From NCBI GenBank assembly GCA_963972525.1, contig CAXAUZ010000016.1, positions 1-64,000 on the forward strand: DNA of 64,000 nt, read 5' to 3'. Below, piece after piece: positions 9,147-17,202 of the stretch; positions within the stretch are counted from its first letter, which is position 1, and each line of letters begins with the position of its first letter. The DNA is from Salinilacustrithrix sp003476595 (GTDB lineage: Bacteria > Actinomycetota > Acidimicrobiia > Acidimicrobiales > Salinilacustritrichaceae). Both the position numbers and the translations under genes were made by a program. The notes beneath the pieces were generated by a model. The model saw only the letters and a program-made list of their open reading frames with translations. It had not been told where the DNA came from and did no database searches.

Positions 9147-10056
9147 GGGAGCGCAGCTCGATGTCGTGGGCCTCGAGCCGGATGCGCAGGTCGAGGTGGA
9201 ACAGGACGGCGACGCCGGCGGTGAAGGGCACGACCACCAGCTGGGAGGCGATCTGGCCGGCGGCGCGCACGAGCCAGTCCCAGTCGTCGGGCACGATCGT
9301 GGTGGCCAGCTCGGGGACGGACTGGAACCCAAACCCGACGAGCAGGCCGACGAGGCCGACCAGGCCGGGGACGGTGAGGGCGGGGCCGATCCGCCGGCGG
9401 GTCAGCTGCACCGAGCGGCGGATGGCAGCGAGGGGTCCGAGGCCCTCGACCGTGACCGCCGGGCTGACCACGTGGCACAGGGCCATGGCGAGGTACGCGC
9501 CGACGCCGAAGGCCAGGAGGCCGATGCCCTCGAGCACGTGGACCAGGATCGTGCCGAGCACCAGGGCCCAGCTGCGGCGCAGCGCCACGCCCGCCGCCTC
9601 CCAGGCCGACACGTCGCGGCCCCGGTACCAGCCGTCGACGAGCACGCCGAGGGCCCCGGCGAGCAGGGCGAGCGACACCGTCCCGACGGCCAGGGACGTG
9701 AGGGCCGCGCCCACGCCGACGACCTCGCCGTCCTCCCCGATCGCGGTCGTCGGATCGGTCAAGCCGGTGAGGCCCTCTTCGTCGAGCACGTCGCGCAGCA
9801 GCACCGCGCTGAGCACCTCGATCGGGATGAGCAGCACCGCAGCCAGGGTGAGCACGTCCCGGGGGCGGCGCTTGATGATGGCGAACGCCCCGTCCAGCAG
9901 GTCGGGCGTCGTCATCGGGCGCAGGGCGACGGGCACGGGCGGCAGGGGCGGACGTCCGCCGTCTCGGCGAGCCGCGCCGGCCGGCGTCTCGGTCGCGAGC
10001 GGTCGCTCGGGCTGCACCGGCGCGCTGTCGGGCGCCGCCCAGCTGGACCCCGTCAT
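9127..10056 (-). CDS. Multi-pass membrane protein of the MoxR operon
   Basis: Protein of 309 aa with a proline-rich cytosolic start (1-45), the segment TTPDLLDGAFAIIKRRPRDVL, then about six hydrophobic segments. The layout resembles the membrane domain of GPDPase-type proteins (glycerophosphoryl diester phosphodiesterase membrane domain), but the catalytic domain is absent. The ATG at 10056 overlaps the stop of the PaaK-like gene (ATGA). Position between that gene and DUF4129 makes it part of the MoxR operon; its function is unknown. Confidence 0.75.
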   Translation of the reverse strand: MTGSSWAAPDSAPVQPERPLATETPAGAARRDGGRPPLPPVPVALRPMTTPDLLDGAFAIIKRRPRDVLTLAAVLLIPIEVLSAVLLRDVLDEEGLTGLTDPTTAIGEDGEVVGVGAALTSLAVGTVSLALLAGALGVLVDGWYRGRDVSAWEAAGVALRRSWALVLGTILVHVLEGIGLLAFGVGAYLAMALCHVVSPAVTVEGLGPLAAIRRSVQLTRRRIGPALTVPGLVGLVGLLVGFGFQSVPELATTIVPDDWDWLVRAAGQIASQLVVVPFTAGVAVLFHLDLRIRLEAHDIELRSRALLAG

Positions 10057-11096
10057 CGGCGCGACCCGGTGGCCGGCTCGCGGGGCCCTCGCGCGCGGGC
10101 TGCGCCCCGCACGCGGGGCGTCGTCCGCCCGCAGGCGCACGCGCTGCGGTCGAGGGTGCCCCGGGGGCCGAGGGCCACCCGCAGCCAGACCGAGCCGCGC
10201 CACCCGATCGCCGACCAGACCAGTCGGCCGGCCTCGGTGGGGAGGCCGTCGTCGCCGACGACCTCGAGGTGCTCGTGCTCGGGCCAGGTGTGGAGCTGAT
10301 CGGCCTCGCAGGTCGGCCAGGCGGCACGCACGCCCGGCGGCGCCCACCAGAGCCGGACCGGACGCCCGGAGCGCCGGCGCAGGCCGGGCAGGTCCTCGCC
10401 ACCTGCGGCACCCACGTGCGCGACCAGCAGCCGCACGCTGGCCGGGAGCCCGGCCTCCACGAGCCGGGCCAGGGTCGGGGGCGGACCGGCGACGACGGTG
10501 GGAGCGGCATCGGCGAGGACGGCGGGCGCGAGCGGGGACTCGACCACCAGGTGGGCGACGCCGGCGTCGCGGGCGCCGAGCTCCAGCTGCAGCGGACCGG
10601 TGCCGGTGCCGGTGCAGACCAGCCGGTCGGCGAGGGTGATGCCGCTGATGGCCAGCGCCCGCCGGCCGATGGTGGTGAGCCGGTCGAGGTCGGTGTGGGT
10701 GGCGGCCACGAAGAGCGGGCCCTCGGCGTGGCGCTCGACCGTCCAGCGCACCGGCTTGAAGGGCAGGTCGACCTCGTGGCGGGCGAAGCCCTCGCGCCGG
10801 CCGAGCACGTCGGCGGCCAGGAGCCGGAGCCGCAGCCCGGAGCCGGCAGCCTCCTGGATGCGCGCCGCCGTCGGTTCGAGCACGAAGCGGCGGCCGTCGC
10901 CGAGATCGACGAGGTCCGTGACCGGCAACCGGGCGAGGTCCCCGGCGACCCGCACGCCGCGGCGTCCGAGGCCGCTGCGATCGAGCTCGTCCCGCACGGG
11001 TTCGGAGAACGGGTGGACCTCGTCGGCGACCCACCGGCGGAGCAGCTCGTCCCGGCGCGCCTCGTGCTGGCCGGGGCGCCGGCGGTCGTCGCTCAT
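10053..11096 (-). CDS. PaaK-like (phenylacetate-CoA ligase-like) protein
   Basis: A 347-aa protein that resembles a reduced PaaK-type adenylate-forming enzyme: early DLARLPVTDLVDL, an FKPVRWTVE region, and a tail RSACACGRTTPRV that matches the Cys-x-Cys-Gly-Arg-Thr segment of PaaK proteins. PaaK enzymes are about 430 aa and need a Ser/Thr/Gly-rich ATP loop (SSGTTG-like). Here the candidate is CTGTGTGP, so activity is doubtful. It is the first gene of the MoxR operon, with a TACCGT hexamer 8 nt before its ATG. It could be a divergent ligase or a non-enzymatic relative. Confidence 0.6.
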   Translation of the reverse strand: MSDDRRRPGQHEARRDELLRRWVADEVHPFSEPVRDELDRSGLGRRGVRVAGDLARLPVTDLVDLGDGRRFVLEPTAARIQEAAGSGLRLRLLAADVLGRREGFARHEVDLPFKPVRWTVERHAEGPLFVAATHTDLDRLTTIGRRALAISGITLADRLVCTGTGTGPLQLELGARDAGVAHLVVESPLAPAVLADAAPTVVAGPPPTLARLVEAGLPASVRLLVAHVGAAGGEDLPGLRRRSGRPVRLWWAPPGVRAAWPTCEADQLHTWPEHEHLEVVGDDGLPTEAGRLVWSAIGWRGSVWLRVALGPRGTLDRSACACGRTTPRVRGAARARGPREPATGSRR

Positions 11097-11138
11097 CAGC
11101 GGTCACGGTACCGACGACGTGCGCGGCAAGATGCCCGC

Positions 11139-11918
11139 ATGGTGCCGATCGCCGGAGACGAGGACGAGCCCGGCATGCGCGGCTACGGGCCGGCCACGTA
11201 CGGGGACGGCTTCGCCGACGTGTACGACGACTGGTACGCCGACGTCTCCCCGCCCGACGCCACGGCACGGTTCGTGGCCGATCGCACCACCGGCCCGGTG
11301 CTGGAGCTGGGGAGCGGCACCGGTCGGCTGGCCGGCCCGCTGCGTGCCGCCGGCGTGCCGGTGGTCGGCCTGGACGCGTCCCTCGCGATGCTCACCCGCT
11401 CCGTCGACCGCCACCCGGACGTGCCGGTCGTGGCGGCCGACATGGCCGAGCTGCCGGTGCGGGACGGCGCGTTCGGCGCGGTGCTCGTCGCCTTCAACAC
11501 GCTCTTCAACCTGCCCACCCACGCGCTGCAGCGACGCTGCCTCACCCAGGCCCGCCGGGCCGTCCGCCCCGACGGGATCGTGGTGGTCGAGGCCTTCGTG
11601 CCCGGCGCCGGGGGCGACGAGCAGGCCGACCACGTCGACGTGGTGCGCCTCGACGCCGACCGGGTCGTGCTGCGCGTGAGCCGCACCGACCCGGTGCGGG
11701 GCACCGTGCACGGCCACCACGTGGACCTCCGCGACGGCCAGCCGGTGCGGCTCCGACCGTGGCAGGTGTGCTTCGTCGCGCCCGACGCCCTCGACGACAT
11801 GGCGGCCGCGGCGGGGCTCGCGGTCGAGGACCGCCACGGTGGCTGGGGCGGCGAGCGCTTCGACGCCGCCAGCGATGCCCACGTGACCGTGTACCGGCAC
11901 GCGAACGGGCATGGGTAG
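11139..11918 (+). CDS. Class I SAM-dependent methyltransferase
   Basis: A 259-aa soluble protein. Motif I is VLELGSGTGRLA near residue 54, the acidic end of strand 2 is VVGLDASL, and the motif II region VVAADMAELPVRDGAFGAVL follows. Overall it looks like ubiE/methyltransferase-25 type enzymes; the substrate is unknown. It is divergent from the PaaK-like gene, with starts 42 nt apart. The hexamer CAAGAT ends 6 nt before ATG 11139, suggesting a leaderless mRNA. galT follows at once; its promoter overlaps this gene's stop codon. Confidence 0.8.
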   Translation: MVPIAGDEDEPGMRGYGPATYGDGFADVYDDWYADVSPPDATARFVADRTTGPVLELGSGTGRLAGPLRAAGVPVVGLDASLAMLTRSVDRHPDVPVVAADMAELPVRDGAFGAVLVAFNTLFNLPTHALQRRCLTQARRAVRPDGIVVVEAFVPGAGGDEQADHVDVVRLDADRVVLRVSRTDPVRGTVHGHHVDLRDGQPVRLRPWQVCFVAPDALDDMAAAAGLAVEDRHGGWGGERFDAASDAHVTVYRHANGHG

Positions 11919-11921
11919 TCT
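11916..11921 (+). promoter_or_regulatory. Predicted -10 box of galT overlapping the upstream stop
   Basis: TAGTCT, whose first three bases are the TAG stop of the preceding methyltransferase gene. It ends 7 nt before GTG 11929. An intra-operon leaderless promoter is inferred. Confidence 0.4.
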
Positions 11922-11928
11922 CCGGGCG

Positions 11929-12930
11929 GTGAGCGAGCTCCGCCTGAACCCCCTCACCGGTCGCTGGGTGACCATCGCCAGCACCCGCCAGGACCGGCCG
12001 GGCGAGCTGGTGTCGAGGGAGCTCCCGGTCGAGGCCGACCCCGACCAGCCCTGCCCGTTCTGCCCCGGCAACGAGGAGGAGACGCCCCCGTCGCTCGAGG
12101 AGTACGGCAGCAACGGGGCGTGGTCGGTGCGGGTCGTGCCGAACAAGTACCCCGCCTTCTCCGGCAGCGAGCCGATGCGGGTCAGCAACCTGGGCCCGGT
12201 GTTCACCCAGGCGAACGCGTCGGGCATCCACGAGGTCCTCGTGCTGTCCCCCGAGCACGACCAGTCGTGGGGCGACCTCGACGACAAGCAGGCCGGCCTC
12301 GTCATGGCCGCCATCCGCGACCGCATGGAGGACCACGGCCGCCAGGCGGGCACCCGCTACACGCAGGCCATCGTCAACGCCGGGCGGGCCGCCGGCGCCT
12401 CGCTCGAGCACCCCCACGGCCAGCTGCTCGGCATCCCCTTCGTCCCCGGCGAGATCGCCGAGGAGCAGCGGGGCTTCGAGCGCTTCGACGGGTCCTGCCT
12501 GCTGTGCACCACCGTCCAGGCCGAGCTCGAGGCCGGCCACCGGGTGGTCCACGCCGACGAGCGGGTCATGGTGCTGTGCCCGTTCTGGAGCGCGTCGCCG
12601 TACCAGATGCTGGTGGTCCCCCGGACCCACGCCGAGCACCTCACCGACGCGTCACCGAAGGACCTCGTCGCCGTCGGACGGGCCATCCGCGACTCGCTCA
12701 TGGCCCTCCGGGCCGTCATGGGCCACGTGTCCTACAACCTCGTGTTCCACACCGCGCCGCACCACCACCCAGGTGACTTCCACTGGCACGTGCACGTGAA
12801 CCCGCGCATCACGTCGGTGGCCGGCTTCGAGCAGGGCACCGGCGTGATGATCAACATCATGCCGCCGGAGCTGGCCTGTGAGCACCTGCGCGCCAACGCC
12901 CCGCTCGGCGTCAGCACCGCCACCGCCTGA
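11929..12930 (+). CDS. galT: Galactose-1-phosphate uridylyltransferase
   Basis: Leloir-pathway enzyme that exchanges UMP between UDP-glucose and galactose-1-phosphate. It is 333 aa, a normal length. The N-terminal motif LRLNPLTGRWV, zinc-type Cys pair CPFC near residue 40, catalytic EHPHGQ near 160 and second-domain HWHVHVNPR near 285 are all present. GTG 11929 is preferred over ATG 11911 because the family starts right before LR-NPLTG and a -10 box fits this start. No galK or galE is in the window, so galactose use cannot be concluded; a relaxed nucleotide-sugar role is possible. Confidence 0.92.
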   Translation: MSELRLNPLTGRWVTIASTRQDRPGELVSRELPVEADPDQPCPFCPGNEEETPPSLEEYGSNGAWSVRVVPNKYPAFSGSEPMRVSNLGPVFTQANASGIHEVLVLSPEHDQSWGDLDDKQAGLVMAAIRDRMEDHGRQAGTRYTQAIVNAGRAAGASLEHPHGQLLGIPFVPGEIAEEQRGFERFDGSCLLCTTVQAELEAGHRVVHADERVMVLCPFWSASPYQMLVVPRTHAEHLTDASPKDLVAVGRAIRDSLMALRAVMGHVSYNLVFHTAPHHHPGDFHWHVHVNPRITSVAGFEQGTGVMINIMPPELACEHLRANAPLGVSTATA

Positions 12931-12935
12931 CCCGC

Positions 12936-13808
12936 GTGGCCTCTCCCGACACGGCGGACACCGCCCGCACCTGGCCCTTCTGGGCGCCCAGCCAGGCCGA
13001 GGCCGTCGAGGCCGCGCTCGACCTCGCCGGCGTCGGTCCCGGGGTCCACCTGCTGGACCTGGGCTGCGGCGACGGGCAGGTCCTGCTGGCGGCGGCCCGC
13101 CGCGGCGCCACCGTGTCCGGGGTGGAGGCCGACGCCGACCTCGTGGCCGACACGAAGGAGCACCTGGCCGATGCCGGTGTGGACGCCGACGTCCGCCAGG
13201 GCGACCTGTTCGACCCGGCAGTCGACGTGGGGGCCGACGTCCTCTTCTCCTACCTCGCTCCCGCCACCCTGCAGCGGCTGCTCCCCCGCATCCTCGAGAC
13301 CGGGGCGCGGCTGGTGACCGTGGACTTCGACGTGCCGGGCCTGGTGCCGGCCAAGCGCAGCGGCGCGGCCCGCCTCTACCGGCTGCCCGGACGCCGGCGT
13401 GCCGTCGGTCGTCCCGGGTGGCCCACCGCCGGGACCCTCGTGGCCACGGTCCCCGACGTGCAGTCCCTCAGCTGCCTGGAGGCCACGCACCCCGGCGGGC
13501 CGACGCTGGTGCGGGCCGACGACGGGCTGGCCGCGGTCGCCACCGTGCTGTCCGGCGCCGACCACCTCGACGAGGCCGGCGCGCTGGCCGTCGACCTGCG
13601 CTGGGAGGGCCAGCCGGCCGGCACGTTCGCCGGCGGGGCCATCCACGTCGAGGGCCTCGAGGACCACCACGTCTTCGTGCTCCACACCGACGAGGAGGAA
13701 TCGGTCTGGGAGCTCAGCGCCGACGGGGTCGCCGGCCTCCGCCAGGCGCTCCTGGCGACCGACCGCCCGTCGACGGTCGACGAGGTCCTCGCCGCCGCCG
13801 ACCGCTGA
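12936..13808 (+). CDS. SAM-dependent methyltransferase-like protein
   Basis: A 290-aa protein. Motif I LLDLGCGDGQVLL is near 40 and GVEADADLV is the strand-2 end, followed by RQGDLFD and FSYLAPATLQRLL. The second half (about 135-290) does not look like a methyltransferase and may be a substrate domain. The fold is like N5-glutamine or lysine methyltransferases that act on proteins, but no NPPY motif is visible. GTG 12936 lies 5 nt after galT, so they are co-transcribed. A family A palindrome follows 34 nt downstream. Confidence 0.72.
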   Translation: MASPDTADTARTWPFWAPSQAEAVEAALDLAGVGPGVHLLDLGCGDGQVLLAAARRGATVSGVEADADLVADTKEHLADAGVDADVRQGDLFDPAVDVGADVLFSYLAPATLQRLLPRILETGARLVTVDFDVPGLVPAKRSGAARLYRLPGRRRAVGRPGWPTAGTLVATVPDVQSLSCLEATHPGGPTLVRADDGLAAVATVLSGADHLDEAGALAVDLRWEGQPAGTFAGGAIHVEGLEDHHVFVLHTDEEESVWELSADGVAGLRQALLATDRPSTVDEVLAAADR

Positions 13809-13842
13809 AGTACGAACGCCCGCCAGTCCGGTACGTCCGTTG

Positions 13843-13907
13843 GATTCTGGCAGCGGCCACGGAACAAGGCCCTTGCGGACCACGTTCCGTCTCCGCTGAC
13901 CAGAATC
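13843..13907. repeat. Intergenic palindrome A2 (family A, 65 bp)
   Basis: Outer arms GATTCTGG / CCAGAATC, inner CACGGAAC / GTTCCGT with centre AAGGCCC. It lies between convergent stops (13808 and 13910) and could serve both. It aligns with the reverse complement of 2319-2380 over its whole length, yet its arm changes are compensated (ATTC paired with GAAT), evidence for selection on the stem. Confidence 0.78.
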
Positions 13908-13909
13908 GG

Positions 13910-14731
13910 TCAGCTGATGGCGAGGTCGTAGACCCGGCGCTTGGCGACGCCGTAGCGGGCGACCACCGCGGCGACGGCGTCGCGGGTGGTGGCGCCGGCG
14001 GCGACCTCCTCGTCGAGGGCGTCGCGCAGCTCGTCGTCGGTGACCTCGGGCGGCGGGGCGGCTCCGCCGAGGACGATGACGAACTCACCCTTGGGCTCGG
14101 CAGCGAGCCAGTCGGCGGCGCCGGCGAGGTCGCCGCGGAACCACTCCTCGTGGAGCTTGGTCAGCTCGCGCGCCACGGTGACCCGACGATCGTCACCGCA
14201 CACCTCGGCCAGGTCGGCGATCGTGCGCTCGGCCCGGTGGGGTGCCTCGTAGAGCACGACGGTGCGGGGTTCGGCGGCGACGGCGGCGAGGCGCTCGGTG
14301 CGGCCGGCGCCCTTGCGGGGCAGGAAGCCCTCGAACACGAACCGGCCGGTGGGCAGCCCGCTCGCCGCCAGCGCCGTGGTCACCGCCGTGGGACCGGGCA
14401 CGACCTCCACGCCGAGCCCGGCGTCGACGAACGCCGCGACCACGTCGTTGCCGGGGTCGGAGACGCCGGGCATGCCGGCGTCGGTGACCAGCGCGACGAC
14501 CGCGCCGGTCCGGGCCCGCGCCACCAGTCGTGAGGCGACCCGTGCCTCGGTGTGGTCGTTGGCCACCACCAGGTCCGTCCGCTCGATCCCGGCGGCCACC
14601 AACAGGCGGCCGGTCCGCCGGGTGTCCTCGCAGGCGATGACGTCGGCCGCGGTGAGCGCGTCCACGGCCCGGGGCGACAGGTCACCCAGGTTGCCGATGG
14701 GCGTGCCGACGACGACGAGGCGACCGCTCAC
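13910..14731 (-). CDS. rsmI: 16S rRNA (cytidine-1402-2'-O) methyltransferase RsmI
   Basis: Tetrapyrrole-methylase-fold enzyme of 273 aa that 2'-O-methylates C1402 in the ribosomal decoding centre. The family hallmarks are VVGTPIGNLGDLSPRA near the N-terminus, ACEDTRRT, TDAGMPGVSDPG, and FEGFLPRKG. GTG 14731 makes a GTGA overlap with the DUF192 gene upstream and starts directly before the first strand. It is the last gene of the ychF-DUF192-rsmI operon; a palindrome begins 2 nt after its stop. Confidence 0.94.
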   Translation of the reverse strand: MSGRLVVVGTPIGNLGDLSPRAVDALTAADVIACEDTRRTGRLLVAAGIERTDLVVANDHTEARVASRLVARARTGAVVALVTDAGMPGVSDPGNDVVAAFVDAGLGVEVVPGPTAVTTALAASGLPTGRFVFEGFLPRKGAGRTERLAAVAAEPRTVVLYEAPHRAERTIADLAEVCGDDRRVTVARELTKLHEEWFRGDLAGAADWLAAEPKGEFVIVLGGAAPPPEVTDDELRDALDEEVAAGATTRDAVAAVVARYGVAKRRVYDLAIS

Positions 14732-15075
14732 GAGTCGGCGGGGTGCTGGACCCGGACCTCGAGGACCTGTCCGGGGCAGATCCCCCACCGCGCGAACGAT
14801 CCGGCCTCGGCCTCGAGCACCTTCCGGGCCCGCAGCACGGGCATGCCGACGCGGTGGCGGGGCATCGTGGCGCAGCGCAGGACCGTGCCGTCGCCGTCGA
14901 GGTGGGCGACGTCGATCGGGAAGCGCATGCCCATGGTGTGGACCGAGCGGGTGCCCTCGATCAGCAGCGCGCCCTCGAAGCCGTCACGGCCGAGCAGGCC
15001 CGTGCGCCGGTCGGACCGGGACGAGGCGATCTCGAGGCTGGCCAGCACCCGGTCGTCGCGCATGAGCCACGGCAT
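14728..15075 (-). CDS. DUF192 family protein
   Basis: A 115-aa protein with the DUF192 core: ASSRSDRRTGLLGRD, then LLIEGTRSVHTMGMRFPIDV and DGTVLR, ending in an LEVR strand. Most family members carry a signal peptide; this one has none, so it is predicted cytoplasmic. Function is unknown, with suggested small-ligand binding. ATG 15075 is 2 nt after the ychF stop and the gene overlaps rsmI by GTGA, so the three genes are coupled. Confidence 0.85.
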   Translation of the reverse strand: MPWLMRDDRVLASLEIASSRSDRRTGLLGRDGFEGALLIEGTRSVHTMGMRFPIDVAHLDGDGTVLRCATMPRHRVGMPVLRARKVLEAEAGSFARWGICPGQVLEVRVQHPADS

Positions 15076-15077
15076 GG

Positions 15078-16157
15078 CTACACATTGAATCGGAACTCGA
15101 GGACGTCGCCGTCCTGGACCACGTAGTCCTTGCCCTCGACCCGGAGCTTGCCCACGTCCTTGGCCGCGTTCCAGGAGCCGCACTCGAGCAGCTCGTCCCA
15201 CTGGATGCACTCGGCCCGGATGAAGCCGCGCTGGAAGTCGGTGTGGATGACGCCGGCGGCCTCGGGAGCCTTGGAGCCGGCCCGGAACGTCCACGCCCGG
15301 CTCTCCTTCTCGCCGGTGGTGAAGTACGTGCGCAGGCCCATCAGCTGGTAGGCGGTGTGCAGGAAGCGGGGCAGGGCGCCCTCGCCCAGCCCGAGGCCCT
15401 CGAGCATCTCCACCCGCTCCTCCTCGGTGTCGAGGGTGGCGGCCTCCGCCTCGAGCTGGACGCACATGCCGATGACCTCACCGACGCCGCCGAGCTCGGC
15501 GACCACCGGCTCGATCGCCGCGTCCATGTCGTCCAGCTGGTCGTCGCCGACGTTGACGATGGCGATCACCGGGCGGTTGGTGAGCAGGAAGTGCTGGCGC
15601 AGCTCCTCGCGGGCCGCCGGCTTCATGGCCGATCGGTAGATCGGGGTCCCCTCGCCGAGGACGGCCACCGCCTCCTCGAGCACAGCGATCTCGCCGGCGA
15701 GGGACTTGTCGCCCTTGAACATGCGGCGCTGCTTGTCGAGGCGCTTCTCGACGGTGTCGAGGTCGGCCAGCGTGAGCTCGATCTCGAGGATGCGCAGGTG
15801 CTCGAGCGGGTCGGACGGTCCGGGCACGTCGTCGTCCTCGAACGCTCGCAGGACGAAGACGATGGCGTCGGCCTCGCGGATGTGGGCCAGGAACTGGTTG
15901 CCGAGGCCCTCGCCCTGGGACGCGCCCTCGACCAGCCCGCCGATGTCGACGAACTGCACCGACGCCGGCACGACGTTGCGCGACTTGGACATCTCGGCGA
16001 GCAGGCCGAGGCGGTGGTCGGGCACCTTGGCCACGCCGACGTTGGGGTCGGTGGTGGCGAAGGCGTACGGCGCGGCCAGGGCCCCGCCCCCCGAGAGGGC
16101 GTTGTAGAGGGAGGACTTCCCCGCGTTGGGGAGGCCGACGAATCCGAAGCGTTCCAT
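15078..16157 (-). CDS. ychF: Redox-regulated ATPase/GTPase YchF (OLA1 family)
   Basis: A 359-aa Obg-family P-loop NTPase (family about 363 aa) that binds ribosomes and usually prefers ATP. G1 GLPNAGKS is at 8-15, G3 DIGGLVEGAS near 65, a coiled-coil domain in the middle, and a C-terminal TGS domain with the signature AGVIHTDFQRGFIRAE. ATG 16157 begins directly before the first strand. The gene heads the operon with DUF192 and rsmI. A TAGCCT hexamer lies 10 nt upstream; no Shine-Dalgarno site is evident. Confidence 0.96.
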   Translation of the reverse strand: MERFGFVGLPNAGKSSLYNALSGGGALAAPYAFATTDPNVGVAKVPDHRLGLLAEMSKSRNVVPASVQFVDIGGLVEGASQGEGLGNQFLAHIREADAIVFVLRAFEDDDVPGPSDPLEHLRILEIELTLADLDTVEKRLDKQRRMFKGDKSLAGEIAVLEEAVAVLGEGTPIYRSAMKPAAREELRQHFLLTNRPVIAIVNVGDDQLDDMDAAIEPVVAELGGVGEVIGMCVQLEAEAATLDTEEERVEMLEGLGLGEGALPRFLHTAYQLMGLRTYFTTGEKESRAWTFRAGSKAPEAAGVIHTDFQRGFIRAECIQWDELLECGSWNAAKDVGKLRVEGKDYVVQDGDVLEFRFNV

Positions 16158-16197
16158 GCGGATGGCGAGGCTACCGGCGTCGGTATCGTCCCCCGTC

Positions 16198-16776
16198 ATG
16201 GTGTTCAGGCGCAGGGACCGGGGCGAGGCGCAGGATCCCCTCGCCGACCTCGATACCGGTTCGGTGGGCCCGCAGCGCCGGGGCGATGCCCTCGCCGCCC
16301 TCGACGCGGCCCGCCGCTACGACGCCATCGTCGGCCGCACGCCCGACGGCCCCGTCCGGGACCGGCTGGAGACCTTGCGGGGCGAGGTCCACGCCGCCGT
16401 CCGAGCCGTGTTCGACGCCGCCCAGCGCACCGACCGCAAGGCGGCCACGCTCGGCGACCTCGGGCCCGACGAGATCACCCGCCGGCTCAAGGCGGCTCGT
16501 GGCGCGCTGGCCCGGGCCGAGGACGACGGCCGGGACACGTCCGACCTCCGCGCCGCCGCCGAGTCGCTCGATCGCCAGCTCGCCTCGGTGCACGCCATCT
16601 GGGACGCGGTGGAGCGGGCGGCCGACGAGCTGCACCGGTTGCAGCTGCGTCTCGGCGAGGTGGTGGCGTCCGCCGGCGCAGTGGCGGTCGACGTGCCCGA
16701 CCGGGCCGTGGACCGCATCGGCGACGTGGCCGACGAGCTCCACGCCCTGCGCCTCGCGCTCATCGACCTCTCCTGA
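16198..16776 (+). CDS. Hypothetical helical protein
   Basis: I do not recognise this 192-aa protein. It is charged, rich in Ala, Arg, Asp and Leu, and looks wholly helical, with heptad-like stretches such as DRLETLRGEVHAAVRAVFD and ADELHRLQLRLGEVV that suggest a coiled coil. There is no signal peptide, membrane segment or Cys. It is divergent from ychF with starts 40 nt apart. TATCGT lies 8 nt before the ATG. It is convergent with the zinc-finger gene, and a family A palindrome starts at the base after its stop. Confidence 0.65.
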   Translation: MVFRRRDRGEAQDPLADLDTGSVGPQRRGDALAALDAARRYDAIVGRTPDGPVRDRLETLRGEVHAAVRAVFDAAQRTDRKAATLGDLGPDEITRRLKAARGALARAEDDGRDTSDLRAAAESLDRQLASVHAIWDAVERAADELHRLQLRLGEVVASAGAVAVDVPDRAVDRIGDVADELHALRLALIDLS

Positions 16777-16822
16777 GAACTGGCAGTCGCGACGTCGCGC
16801 GCGACCGGAGCACTGCCAGTTC
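16777..16822. repeat. Intergenic palindrome A3 (family A arms, 46 bp)
   Basis: Perfect 11-bp outer arms GAACTGGCAGT / ACTGCCAGTTC around a different centre (GTCGCG / CGCGAC). It fills the 50-bp gap between convergent stops at 16776 and 16827. It shares outer arms with 2319-2380 and 58844-58900. Probably a bidirectional terminator, though without a T-run. Confidence 0.78.
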
Positions 16823-16826
16823 GCGA

Positions 16827-17162
16827 TCAGTCGAAGGCCTCGAAGACCTCTTCGAGCATCTCGGCGAAGGCACCCTTGCGCTTGCGCTTCCGGCCTCGGG
16901 GGCGGTCGCGGTCGTCGTACCGGTCGCGGTCATCTCGATCCCGGTCGTCCCGACGCTGGTGCGAGGGCACGGGGTCCGGGGCGCGGTGCGGTTCGGGGTG
17001 GGCGATGCGGACCTCGGGCGACCGGGCCTCGACCAGGTCGAGCAGCTTCTCGAGCTCGCCCCGGTCGAGCCACATCCCCCGGCAGCGGTGGCAGTGGTCG
17101 ATCTCGATCCCGTCGCGGATGTGCGGCACGAGATCGGCATCCAGGCACACGGGGCAGCGCAT
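16827..17162 (-). CDS. TFIIB-type zinc-ribbon protein
   Basis: A 111-aa protein with a zinc ribbon at its N-terminus: CPVC at residues 3-6 and CHRCRGMWLDRGELEKL at 24-40, the zf-TFIIB / COG3809 pattern. A basic and acidic low-complexity linker (RDDRDRDDRDRY) and a short acidic helix (AEMLEEVFEAFD) follow. Members are small nucleic-acid-related proteins of unknown role. TACCCT lies 8 nt before ATG 17162. It is divergent from the PHP gene. Confidence 0.85.
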   Translation of the reverse strand: MRCPVCLDADLVPHIRDGIEIDHCHRCRGMWLDRGELEKLLDLVEARSPEVRIAHPEPHRAPDPVPSHQRRDDRDRDDRDRYDDRDRPRGRKRKRKGAFAEMLEEVFEAFD

Positions 17163-17190
17163 GCCCGGGGAGGGTAGTGGTGGCCGGCGA

Positions 17191-17196
17191 TAGCGT
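17191..17196 (+). promoter_or_regulatory. Predicted -10 box, leaderless PHP gene
   Basis: TAGCGT followed by 6 nt and then GTG 17203, with no Shine-Dalgarno site. The identical hexamer and spacing precede add (41393-41398). Confidence 0.5.
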
Positions 17197-17202
17197 TCGG
17201 TC

